Of a stretch of 13,976 nucleotides of DNA, positions 1-6,880 are shown piece by piece; the first letter of the stretch is position 1, and the number at the start of each line of letters is the position of its first letter. The notes under the pieces were generated by a model. That model had not been told where the DNA came from and made no database searches. It saw only the letters and a program-made list of their open reading frames with translations. The DNA is from an uncultured Bacilli bacterium (GTDB lineage: Bacteria > Bacillota_I > Bacilli_A > RF39 > UBA660). The stretch is taken from assembly GCA_944358225.1 (NCBI GenBank), contig CALVQP010000033.1, positions 1 to 13,976 on the forward strand. Reading direction: 5' to 3'. The translations under genes were made by a program, and so were the position numbers.

Positions 1-195
1 TTCTCTATGACAACATCTAACTTGCGGGCATTCATAAACTGGAGGACATACTACACCAGGAAATTGATTATCACAACACATTACCCCTGGCATCATCATC
101 TGTGAATTTTGGTTCATCATATTGGGATTTTGATTCATCATTTCCGTTTTATTCATATTTTCGGTTGTCTCACAACCACGTTTATTTATTAACAT
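1..195 (-). CDS. CotD-like spore coat protein, C-terminus missing at window edge
   Basis: The first 65 codons of a minus-strand gene run off the left edge. The N-terminal half is rich in Met, Asn and Gln. From about residue 40 it becomes Cys/Pro/Val-rich: a CC pair near 40-41, VVCPPVYECPQ near 48-58 and RCCHRE at 60-65. This resembles the start of the CotD-type coat proteins of spore-forming Firmicutes, which bear Cys-Pro clusters followed by His-rich segments; the His-rich part would lie outside the window. If correct, it is a structural protein of the spore coat made in the mother cell. The ATG at 193-195 was chosen because a GGAA Shine-Dalgarno lies upstream; the later ATG at residue 14 has no such site. 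Family assignment rests on composition and the short Cys/Pro motif only. Confidence 0.55.
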   Translation of the reverse strand, partial: MLINKRGCETTENMNKTEMMNQNPNMMNQNSQMMMPGVMCCDNQFPGVVCPPVYECPQVRCCHRE

Positions 196-197
196 TA

Positions 198-226
198 AAA
201 ATACACTTTCCTTTCTAGTGTATTTT
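198..226 (-). promoter_or_regulatory. Hairpin with the Shine-Dalgarno of the coat gene in its loop
   Basis: Positions 198-207 and 217-226 are perfect 10-bp complements. The 9-nt loop (208-216) reads AGAAAGGAA on the minus strand, which is the Shine-Dalgarno of the CotD-like gene starting at 195. The 3' arm ends 2 nt before the ATG. Because it ends in T-rich sequence, it could also act as a weak terminator for the ffh transcript. A CATAAAATA block at 221-229 (minus) resembles a sigma-E/K -10 element, but I find no matching -35. The pairing is seen; the role is inferred. Confidence 0.45.
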
Positions 227-264
227 ATGTTTTATTGTTTATATTGCCTAGGTATACATCTATT

Positions 265-567
265 TTATAACTTATTTAATATTCTTTTTAAATCTGTTTT
301 TTCCTCTTCTGGCAAAAGACTTTCTTCAATCCCTAAAATATTTACTGCCCTAAATTCTAAAGATTCCAAAAAATGATCAAAACAACCCATTTGTAAAGCA
401 GGAAAATAATAATAATTAGGTTGTAAACGCAAAGCTATTACATTAGTATAATTTAATAAAGATATATGATTAAAGATATTTTTAAAATAAACACACCTAG
501 TTATGTCTACCACAAATACATCTTCTTTAGTAATTATCCCCTTAAATTTCAATATTTCTTCTTCCAT
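265..567 (-). CDS. Hypothetical 100-aa protein downstream of ffh
   Basis: I do not recognise this protein. It is small, acidic at both ends (starts MEEE; EEEK near 87-90), aromatic-rich in the middle (NYYYF near 51-55) and has no signal peptide or membrane segment. The ATG at 565-567 is preceded by GGGGGATT, a Shine-Dalgarno form that recurs in this window. It starts 18 nt after the ffh stop and is therefore very likely the last gene of the proS-ffh transcript. The position does not match the usual neighbours of ffh (ylxM upstream, rpsP downstream) and the sequence resembles neither. Reality of the gene is supported by operon spacing and the strong ribosome site; function is unknown. Confidence 0.7.
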   Translation of the reverse strand: MEEEILKFKGIITKEDVFVVDITRCVYFKNIFNHISLLNYTNVIALRLQPNYYYFPALQMGCFDHFLESLEFRAVNILGIEESLLPEEEKTDLKRILNKL

Positions 568-585
568 AATCCCCCATAATCAACT

Positions 586-1893
586 TTAAAACGGCATTTT
601 AAAGTTTCCATTACTCATTTGTTTCATCATCAACTTCATTTGCTCAAATTGTTTTAAAAGACGATTTACTTCTTCAACACTTCTTCCACTTCCTTTAGCA
701 ATTCTTTGCTTTCTAGAAGCTTTCAAAATATCTGGACGTCTTCTTTCTTCTTTGGTCATTGATAAAACAATTGCTTCAACATGAGCCATATCTTTAGGAT
801 CAATATTAATATTATTAAGTCCCATTTTTCTAGCACCAGGTAACATTTTCAAAATATTTTCTAAAGGTCCTAATTTTTTGATTTGTTTTAAATTTTTCAA
901 GAAATCTTCTAAGTCATATGATCCTTTACGCATTTTTTTGGCTTGCTTTATAGCTTCATCTTCACTCATTACCCCCTCAACTTTTTCCGCTATAGCTAAA
1001 ATATCTCCCATTCCCAAAATACGCTCAGCCATTCTCATTGGAACAAATTCTGATAATCCATCCATTTTTTCAGAATCACCAATAAACTTAATCGGAATTG
1101 AAGTTAAATGTCTTACTGATAAAGCTACGCCACCTTTAGTATCTCCATCCATTTTCGTTAAGATACAACCCGTTAAAGATAATGCTTCATTAAAGCCTGT
1201 AATAACATTTATGGCATCTTGTCCCATCATGGCATCTATTACTAGAAGAATTTCTTCTGGTTTAGTCAAAGTGACAATATTTTTTAACTCATCCATTAAA
1301 GCTTCATCGATATGAAGTCTTCCTGCCGTATCAATAATTATGTAATCATGTTTGTTTTCTTTAGCATACTCTAAAGCATTTTTCACGATTTCAACCGGAT
1401 CTTTTTTTCCTTCACTATAAACAGCTATATTTAATTGTTTACCAATATCTTTAAGCTGTTCAATTGCTGCCGGACGATAAACATCACAAGCAACTAAAAG
1501 TGGATTTTTATGATGTTTTTTTCTTAACATCAAAGATAGCTTCCCACAAGTTGTGGTTTTACCACTACCTTGTAATCCCACCATTAAGACAATCGTTGGC
1601 ACTTTTGTCGTTTCTAAAGCAACATATTCTTCTCCTAATAATTTCACTAATTCATCTTTTACAATTTTAATAAATACTTCATCAGGTTTTAACGATTTTT
1701 GAACCTCTTCACCCAAAGCTTTATCTTTAACATTATTAGTAAATTCTTTAACTACTTGAAAATTAACATCTGCTTCAAGTAGGGCCATTCTAATTTCCCG
1801 CATGGCTGTACCAATATTATCTTCAGTAATCTTACCCATACCTTTAATATTTTTTATAGCTTCACTTATTCTATCTGACATGTATTCAAACAT
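586..1893 (-). CDS. ffh: Signal recognition particle GTPase Ffh (SRP54)
   Basis: Ffh is the protein subunit of the signal recognition particle. It binds signal sequences emerging from the ribosome, binds the 4.5S/6S RNA and docks with FtsY to deliver nascent membrane and secreted proteins to the Sec translocon. The 435 residues show the N domain (about 1-90, with ALLEADVNF), the G domain (P-loop GLQGSGKTT at 106-114, DTAGR at 188-192, TKMDGD at 246-251, GDSEKMDGL at 272-280) and the methionine-rich M domain (about 300-435). The RNA-binding segment is GSGRS at 401-405, followed by a Met-rich C-terminus. Length is close to the usual 440-450. The ATG at 1893 matches the family N-terminus. The gene starts 63 nt after the transglutaminase gene, with a possible own -10 box between them. 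The usual upstream partner ylxM is absent. Confidence 0.97.
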   Translation of the reverse strand: MFEYMSDRISEAIKNIKGMGKITEDNIGTAMREIRMALLEADVNFQVVKEFTNNVKDKALGEEVQKSLKPDEVFIKIVKDELVKLLGEEYVALETTKVPTIVLMVGLQGSGKTTTCGKLSLMLRKKHHKNPLLVACDVYRPAAIEQLKDIGKQLNIAVYSEGKKDPVEIVKNALEYAKENKHDYIIIDTAGRLHIDEALMDELKNIVTLTKPEEILLVIDAMMGQDAINVITGFNEALSLTGCILTKMDGDTKGGVALSVRHLTSIPIKFIGDSEKMDGLSEFVPMRMAERILGMGDILAIAEKVEGVMSEDEAIKQAKKMRKGSYDLEDFLKNLKQIKKLGPLENILKMLPGARKMGLNNINIDPKDMAHVEAIVLSMTKEERRRPDILKASRKQRIAKGSGRSVEEVNRLLKQFEQMKLMMKQMSNGNFKMPF

Positions 1894-1916
1894 TAAATAT
1901 CACTCTTTCTTTATTC

Positions 1917-1922
1917 ATTATA
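1917..1922 (-). promoter_or_regulatory. Possible -10 box for ffh
   Basis: A perfect TATAAT on the minus strand lies 23 nt before the ffh ATG. I see no good -35 at 16-18 bp, so it is at best a weak internal promoter that would let ffh be made when the proS T-box terminates transcription upstream. Confidence 0.3.
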
Positions 1923-1956
1923 CACTATAACTTAAGCAAAAGCTATACCACGTTCT

Positions 1957-2952
1957 TTAATCAATTAGCTCTAAAACATAAAAACTGCTTTCTTCTAAAT
2001 CCTTAGTACTTGGTTCATAATAAACGATTTGATTATTAGCTAAATTATATTTATATGCATTACATGAAGGCAAATACATTGACAAACCAATGCGACGATG
2101 AGTGAGATTAAACTCGGCATCAGTTTTATTAAAATATTCATAACAATTAAGACTACTATCATCCCATGTTAAATCAACATTATAATAACCATCATCTAAC
2201 TTCACAATATTCCACCCATGATCTTCTTTAGCGTATCCTACTACAAAATAAGTGGGAATAGAAAGTTCATTCATAATATATTGAAAAGCTCTAGCATAAC
2301 CTGCACATACTGACTTTTTTAACACTAAAGCACTATATGCACTTTGATTCATCGGCGCATTTTCCACATACTCAACATTATTTATAATAGTATCATGAAC
2401 ATATTTTTCCTTTTCATAATCACTTTTTAATTTTGATGCTTCACTAATAATATCATTAGTTGCCTTTTCAAAAGCATTTTTACTTATTTCCAAATTAGCA
2501 ACTGTATCATTAAACTTAATAGTTAATTCAACACACTTATTATTTTCTCTATATTTATAAGTAAACTGCGTATCTAACCAAAAAATTTCAGGGTGATCGT
2601 TATAAACGGCTTCGACAGCCTGCTGTATATCGCTAGTGTATATATCTTTTTTGGGAACAAAGGTAGTTTTTAAATCCAACGCATTTTGATATACTTCCTG
2701 ATACAAACTCTTTTGGGAATCATTTAATAAAAAATAATAACGATGATAAAGCGGATCAGCATTAAATGATACTACTTCATGATTATTAGCAATACTAGAA
2801 TCTTCACTGATAATATCTTGGGAAGTTTCTAAATTAACCACAATTTTTTCATTTAAAACTCCTAAGTCATTTTTAACCTTATCTAATACGTTACTATTTT
2901 TTAAAACAATTACTAAAAACAGCAATAAAACTGTTAAAAACAATTTCTTCAT
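1957..2952 (-). CDS. Membrane-anchored transglutaminase-like protein
   Basis: This 331-aa protein begins MKK followed by one hydrophobic helix (about 4-18), then a long extracytoplasmic region. It carries the transglutaminase-like core: Cys in KSVCAGYA (residue 216), His in DHGWN (245) and Asp in YYNVDLTWD (260), the papain-like Cys-His-Asp triad in the right order and spacing. Such domains act as peptidases or crosslinking enzymes, often on the cell surface; the substrate cannot be read from the sequence. The hydrophobic segment lacks a lipobox Cys, so it is an uncleaved anchor or a signal peptide. The longest frame opens with TTG at 2967, but that codon would overlap the Shine-Dalgarno GGGGGG at 2960-2965. 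That site lies 7 nt before the ATG at 2952, which I take as the start. It follows the 369-aa gene by 22 nt, in the proS-ffh operon. Confidence 0.85.
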   Translation of the reverse strand: MKKLFLTVLLLFLVIVLKNSNVLDKVKNDLGVLNEKIVVNLETSQDIISEDSSIANNHEVVSFNADPLYHRYYFLLNDSQKSLYQEVYQNALDLKTTFVPKKDIYTSDIQQAVEAVYNDHPEIFWLDTQFTYKYRENNKCVELTIKFNDTVANLEISKNAFEKATNDIISEASKLKSDYEKEKYVHDTIINNVEYVENAPMNQSAYSALVLKKSVCAGYARAFQYIMNELSIPTYFVVGYAKEDHGWNIVKLDDGYYNVDLTWDDSSLNCYEYFNKTDAEFNLTHRRIGLSMYLPSCNAYKYNLANNQIVYYEPSTKDLEESSFYVLELID

Positions 2953-2974
2953 TCCAAATCCCCCCAAAAAACAT

Positions 2975-4084
2975 TTACTTCAAAATCTTTTTCTTACTCT
3001 TTTGTTTTTTAATACCTTTACGCATTTGTGATAAATAATTAAAAGATACCTTACTTAAAGTTAAACCTTTCATACAATCTAAACAATCTAAGGCTTCATT
3101 TTTTAAATCTTCTACCTCATTAAAAATATTAACATCAATTTTTAAGTGCATTACTTCTAAAAAATCTTTAATAACTTTTTCGACATTTTCCTCATCTAAA
3201 TTGTCAAAAAATCCATTAGTTAAATAATTTTCTAAAAAACTAGTAAGCCAAATTTTCTTGCCTTTTCGTGTCTGCACATAAAATTCTAAAACGCCTTCTT
3301 GATAGTTAAAATAATAACTCCCCGAGAATCTACCATAATGTCCTTTTAAGTCTCTAGTTATTCTTAACGCAGATATTTCTTCATCTTGGCCAATTTTCAT
3401 ATCTACATTACATCCTGCAAAATATTTTTTACTAATATATTTATTACTATCTTGATCATAACTAACCACTAAATCATTTTTCATTATACTTAACTGCTCG
3501 TCATTAAATGTAATATCTAAGTTAGCTTGATCAAATTTAGAATATCTTAACTCAGCTTCTTTAAAGGCCAAATTATATTTTAATAACCAAGATTCTAATT
3601 TTTTATCATTTTTAAACCCATAAGTTATATTACCGTTAATATCAAAACTGGCTTCTCTTTGATGTTTTTTAGTCATTATATTTTCAAAACTAATCTTTTT
3701 GGCCATAATAAGTTTATTTAAAAGAGGCACATTGGCCATATCTTTATCCACTGGTTCATACCAATATGCATTATAAGAATTTAAATTTTCTTCATATTCT
3801 TGTATTTCTTTTACAACATTTAAAGCAGTAATATTAGAATCATTAAAAACATATTTAGGCTCTATACCACTACCACTAATAAATATTCCATTACTTTTAG
3901 AAAAACATCTTTTTAAGTTCAAAATAAGATTATTCATCATATCGGTATTTAATCTTACCCCGGGTTGTAAAGTCAAATCGGTAACAATATCCTGATTTAA
4001 ACAAGACCAACATAAATAACCTGATTTCACATTATTTATATAAACATCTAAAACACCTAAAATACCACGTTTTAATTCAATCAT
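2975..4084 (-). CDS. Hypothetical 369-aa protein between proS and the transglutaminase gene
   Basis: I do not recognise a family. The protein looks soluble: no signal peptide, no membrane helix. Cys residues occur in a WSC near 22-24 and as CLDC near 334-337. The middle (about 170-290) is rich in alternating hydrophobic and aromatic residues (GRFSGSYYFNY near 253-263) and may form a beta domain. The C-terminus is strongly basic (KKQKSKKK, last 10 residues). The ATG at 4084 has AAGGAATG 5 nt upstream. It begins 12 nt after the proS stop and ends 22 nt before the transglutaminase start, so it is cotranscribed with both. The basic tail could bind nucleic acid or membrane lipid, but that is speculation. 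Confidence 0.75.
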   Translation of the reverse strand: MIELKRGILGVLDVYINNVKSGYLCWSCLNQDIVTDLTLQPGVRLNTDMMNNLILNLKRCFSKSNGIFISGSGIEPKYVFNDSNITALNVVKEIQEYEENLNSYNAYWYEPVDKDMANVPLLNKLIMAKKISFENIMTKKHQREASFDINGNITYGFKNDKKLESWLLKYNLAFKEAELRYSKFDQANLDITFNDEQLSIMKNDLVVSYDQDSNKYISKKYFAGCNVDMKIGQDEEISALRITRDLKGHYGRFSGSYYFNYQEGVLEFYVQTRKGKKIWLTSFLENYLTNGFFDNLDEENVEKVIKDFLEVMHLKIDVNIFNEVEDLKNEALDCLDCMKGLTLSKVSFNYLSQMRKGIKKQKSKKKILK

Positions 4085-4096
4085 GTTATCATTCCT

Positions 4097-5521
4097 TTAA
4101 TATTGTTTTCCAAAATAAACCTTATATTTAGCCTCTTTACCACAAACACAACAATGTCCATCTTTAACCTCTTCAGTAATACAACGTGATTTTAAAGTAG
4201 TATCTTCTTTTATTTTATTTTCACATTCTTCATTTCCACACCAGCTAATTTTTATAAATCCTGGTTTGTTTTTAGCGATATCTACAAACTCGTCATAATT
4301 AGAAGCCTCATATAACATACTATTTCGTCTTTGCAAAGCTTTATTATACATATCTGTTTGGATAATATCAAGCAATTTATTAATTGTTTTTATAACCTCA
4401 TCTACATTACTAGATACTTCTATTTTTTCCAAAGTATCTCGACGTACTAAGACAATCTTATTTTCTTTTAAATCTCTTGCTCCTAGCTCAATTCTAATAG
4501 GGTATCCTTTTACTTCAGCCTCAGCAAATTTAAATCCTGGTGATTTATCAGTTTTATCTATTTTATAACTCAAATTATTAGCAATTAAACTTTCTTCAAG
4601 TTCTTCTAATTTATCTTTTAATTGCTCAGGCGAACCTATAGGAATCACAATAACTTTAATAGGAGCTATCTTAGGAGGTAAAACTAAACCATTATCATCA
4701 CTATGAGTCATAATTAGTCCCCCTATCATTCTTGTAGATACTCCCCAACTAGTTTGATAAGGTGTTTGTAATTTATTATCTTTATCCAAATAAGTTATTC
4801 CAAAGCTTTTAGCAAACCCTTGACCAAAATAATGACTAGTCCCATTTTGCAAAGCCACACCATCATACATCATCGCCTCGATGGTATAAGTTTCTAAAGC
4901 TCCCGCAAATTTTTCTTTGTCCGTTTTTCTTCCTGCGATAACTGGTAAAGCCAAATAATTTTTTTGAAAATCTTCATACACTTTAAACATTCTCATAGTC
5001 TCTTCTCTTGCTTCAGCTTCAGTAGCATGAATTGTATGTCCTTCTTGCCATAAAATTTCTCTAGTTCTTAAAAAAGGTCTTGTTGTTTTTTCCCATCTAA
5101 CAATTGTACACCACTGATTATAAAGCTTAGGTAAATCTCGATAAGATTTTACAATTTTTTTGTAATGTTCACAAAACAAAGTTTCACTTGTTGGACGTAC
5201 ACATACTCGTTCTTCAAGTAATTCATTGCCCCCACGTTCTACCCAAGCGACTTCTGGAGCAAAACCGGCAACATGTTCTTTTTCTTTATTTAATAAGCTT
5301 TCTGGAATAAACATTGGCATTTGTAAATTTTCATGTCCTAATCTTTTAAATTCTTTATCTAAAATACTTTGAATATTTTCCCAAATAGCATAACCATATG
5401 GACGAATTATCATACTTCCTTTCATCGATGAATAATCGACCAAATCACTTTTTTTAACTATATCAGTATACCACTGTGCAAAATTTTCATCGCGACTTGT
5501 TATTTCTTTAACTTGTTTCAT
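4097..5521 (-). CDS. proS: Prolyl-tRNA synthetase, archaeal/eukaryotic type
   Basis: Class II aminoacyl-tRNA synthetase that charges tRNA-Pro with proline in the cytoplasm. At 474 residues it is the short ProRS form with no editing insertion between motifs 2 and 3, as in archaea, eukaryotes, Thermus and many Firmicutes/mollicutes. Visible parts: catalytic core with VRPTSE at 108-113, motif 2 around RWEKTTRPFLRTRE (142-155) and WQEGHT (158-163), motif 3 around GVSTRMIGGLIMTHSDD (260-276), and the anticodon-binding domain from about 285 to 385. A zinc-ribbon-like C-terminal domain holds C428, C433, C457/C458 and C460, and the protein ends in Tyr474, as is typical of this form. The Shine-Dalgarno AAAGGA lies 9 nt before the ATG. 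It is the first gene of its operon, behind a T-box leader that matches its own substrate. Confidence 0.97.
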   Translation of the reverse strand: MKQVKEITSRDENFAQWYTDIVKKSDLVDYSSMKGSMIIRPYGYAIWENIQSILDKEFKRLGHENLQMPMFIPESLLNKEKEHVAGFAPEVAWVERGGNELLEERVCVRPTSETLFCEHYKKIVKSYRDLPKLYNQWCTIVRWEKTTRPFLRTREILWQEGHTIHATEAEAREETMRMFKVYEDFQKNYLALPVIAGRKTDKEKFAGALETYTIEAMMYDGVALQNGTSHYFGQGFAKSFGITYLDKDNKLQTPYQTSWGVSTRMIGGLIMTHSDDNGLVLPPKIAPIKVIVIPIGSPEQLKDKLEELEESLIANNLSYKIDKTDKSPGFKFAEAEVKGYPIRIELGARDLKENKIVLVRRDTLEKIEVSSNVDEVIKTINKLLDIIQTDMYNKALQRRNSMLYEASNYDEFVDIAKNKPGFIKISWCGNEECENKIKEDTTLKSRCITEEVKDGHCCVCGKEAKYKVYFGKQY

Positions 5522-5536
5522 AAAACTATCCTTTCT

Positions 5537-5578
5537 AAAATAAAAACCGCATCAACACCAAGAAGCATTAAATGCGGT
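5537..5578 (-). terminator. Regulated terminator of the proS T-box
   Basis: ACCGCAT (5572-5578) pairs with ATGCGGT (5546-5552) and is followed by a T-rich run on the minus strand. The 5' arm shares bases with the T-box core, so this hairpin and the antiterminator exclude each other, as expected of a T-box switch. Confidence 0.85.
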
Positions 5579-5742
5579 ACCATTCTTTACTATACTCTAA
5601 CTATAGATAACGGTATAACCCGGCAGGAATTAGCTGCACTCCATAAAGAGGATTAATTAAAGATTATAATTAGGTTTCCACTATCCCTAACTCACTAATA
5701 TAAGAGCTTTAATTAACATGTTTTATTTCATCGCTTTACTAA
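5540..5742 (-). ncRNA. T-box riboswitch leader of proS (proline specifier)
   Basis: A T-box leader senses uncharged tRNA and lets transcription continue when the amino acid is scarce. On the minus strand the conserved T-box core TGGTACCGC lies at 5574-5582. Stem I is traceable: the base pairs TTAG with CTAA; a GATGA kink-turn half lies on the 5' side; TTAATTAAAG pairs with CTTTAATTAA; and an apical AGTGAG/GTGGAAA arrangement closes it. On the 3' side of the internal loop, where the specifier should lie, is CCT (5649-5651), a proline codon. A small hairpin CTATA...TATAG precedes the antiterminator. The terminator alternative follows at 5546-5578. The specifier and the downstream proS gene agree. 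Confidence 0.9.
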
Positions 5743-5747
5743 AGTTT

Positions 5748-5776
5748 ATTCTAAAGGATAACATTTTATTAGTCAA
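5748..5776 (-). promoter_or_regulatory. Promoter of the proS operon
   Basis: TTGACT at 5771-5776, a 17-bp spacer and TAGAAT at 5748-5753 on the minus strand form a good vegetative promoter. Transcription would begin near 5741, immediately before T-box stem I. Confidence 0.7.
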
Positions 5777-5799
5777 TACAAACTTTCCAAACCACATAT

Positions 5800-6315
5800 T
5801 TACTTATATTCAAATAAACTTCTTTTTCGAGGTTTAATTATTCGCCCTTCTTCACTTAAAGGTTCAAAATTTTTATAACAATATTCACTAATCATTTGTT
5901 TTGCTTCCAAAGGAATATTTCCCTGTAAAATTGCTTTTTTTATTTTTAAAACAATACCTAAATTAACCCTTTCTCTATAATTTAGTTTTAACAAAAAATC
6001 TTTTAAATATATATAATCTACAATGAATTCTTTCGGTAATACTTTACTCTTTAGAAAATAGTAAGCTTTTTTTAGCTGCTGGAAAGAAATATAGTACATC
6101 TTTTTTTGCTCATCATAATCTACCAAAGCTAAATTAATACTATCATGATAAAGTAAATCTATTCCTGTTTTATATGCTCCACCTCGAAAAATAATATTTC
6201 GATAAAAATCATATTCTCTAAACATAATGTAGCCATTTTCCAATTTAGGATCTTTAGGTCTCACTACTTTACCAATTTGAATGTAATCTCGACTATCTCT
6301 ATACCCGCTTCGCAT
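5800..6315 (-). CDS. Hypothetical 171-aa basic protein
   Basis: I do not recognise this family. It is basic and Tyr-rich (YIMFREYDFYRN near 29-40), with no signal peptide or membrane helix, and ends with a basic patch (KPRKR near 161-165). The ATG at 6313-6315 follows a strong GGGGGGATT Shine-Dalgarno. It begins 27 nt after the SPOR gene, so the two are cotranscribed. No terminator is evident between its stop and the proS promoter, so some read-through into the T-box leader is possible. An intracellular partner of the SPOR protein is a guess from position only. Confidence 0.7.
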   Translation of the reverse strand: MRSGYRDSRDYIQIGKVVRPKDPKLENGYIMFREYDFYRNIIFRGGAYKTGIDLLYHDSINLALVDYDEQKKMYYISFQQLKKAYYFLKSKVLPKEFIVDYIYLKDFLLKLNYRERVNLGIVLKIKKAILQGNIPLEAKQMISEYCYKNFEPLSEEGRIIKPRKRSLFEYK

Positions 6316-6342
6316 AATCCCCCCACAAGTCTCTTCTATTTT

Positions 6343-6786
6343 TTACTTACTATTTTTTTCATAAGCTTTTAATATATCTTGATTTATTTTATTATAAGTG
6401 TTTTTCTGCGCTTTTAAAAGAGCAACTTCATATTCTTTAATTTTATCAGTTAAATCTTGGTTATCTATACTTTCTTTTTTTAAATAGTAATTAATATTTA
6501 ATTCATCAAAATAACTTTTTAATTTGTCCACCGCTTCTTTAGACACTGCTATGCCAATGATTACTCGAAAATACTCTTCGTCTTTAATAATTATCGAACT
6601 ATTATAGTTTTGCATATAATTTAAAGCATTCATTTCATCTTTAAAAACACCTACTTGAAAAAAGTAAACTATATTTTCTTCTTTCATTACCACTTCTACT
6701 TCATCTTGTATATTTTTATATATAAAAAACGCAAAACCACTTCCAACACTTAAGGAAATAAGTATAGTTACAATTAATTTTTTCAT
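6343..6786 (-). CDS. SPOR-domain membrane protein
   Basis: The 147-aa protein has an N-terminal MKK and one membrane helix (about 4-23). A short acidic stretch leads into a SPOR-like domain (about 38-103: FFQVGVFKDEMNALNYMQNY, then EYFRVIIGI), and a charged C-terminal helix follows (about 108-145). SPOR domains bind peptidoglycan stripped of stem peptides, so the role is probably at the division septum or in cell-wall remodelling, outside the membrane. The longest frame begins with TTG at 6795, but GAGG lies only 1 nt before that codon. It is 10 nt before the ATG at 6786, which also starts the usual MKK signal, so I chose the ATG. It heads a two-gene unit with the 171-aa gene. Confidence 0.75.
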   Translation of the reverse strand: MKKLIVTILISLSVGSGFAFFIYKNIQDEVEVVMKEENIVYFFQVGVFKDEMNALNYMQNYNSSIIIKDEEYFRVIIGIAVSKEAVDKLKSYFDELNINYYLKKESIDNQDLTDKIKEYEVALLKAQKNTYNKINQDILKAYEKNSK

Positions 6787-6806
6787 ATCTACCAAGCCTC
6801 ATTTTT

Positions 6807-6839
6807 ATTTTAACATTTAAACTTGTTAGATTTTGTCAA
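6807..6839 (-). promoter_or_regulatory. Possible promoter of the SPOR gene
   Basis: A perfect TTGACA lies at 6834-6839 (minus). The best -10 candidate is TGTTAAAAT (extended type; TAAAAT at 6807-6812), but the spacer would be 21 bp, so the exact -10 is uncertain. It sits just after the terminator of the upstream gene, where a promoter is expected. Confidence 0.4.
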
Positions 6840-6842
6840 TAT

Positions 6843-6868
6843 ATGAAAAACTCACCAAAGTGGTGAGT
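6843..6868 (-). terminator. Terminator of the 486-aa envelope protein gene
   Basis: On the minus strand ACTCACCA (6861-6868) pairs with TGGTGAGT (6850-6857) around a 3-nt loop, followed by TTTTTC. It lies 12 nt beyond the stop codon at 6881. Confidence 0.9.
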
Positions 6869-6880
6869 CATAATTATATC

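Noticed and set aside
247..257. Short palindromes CCTAGG and GTATAC between the 100-aa gene and the coat gene
   Set aside because: Each is only 6 bp and of a kind expected by chance; no partner copies nearby.
878..1315. Plus-strand open frame of 145 codons opposite ffh
   Set aside because: It lies wholly antisense to the well-conserved G and M domains of ffh and has no recognisable content; a shadow frame.
1464..1670. Plus-strand open frame opposite ffh
   Set aside because: Antisense to the conserved P-loop region of ffh; shadow frame.
5540..5742. A tRNA gene suggested by structured sequence before proS
   Set aside because: The structure is explained by T-box stem I, antiterminator and terminator; no acceptor stem or T-loop GTTCGA is present.
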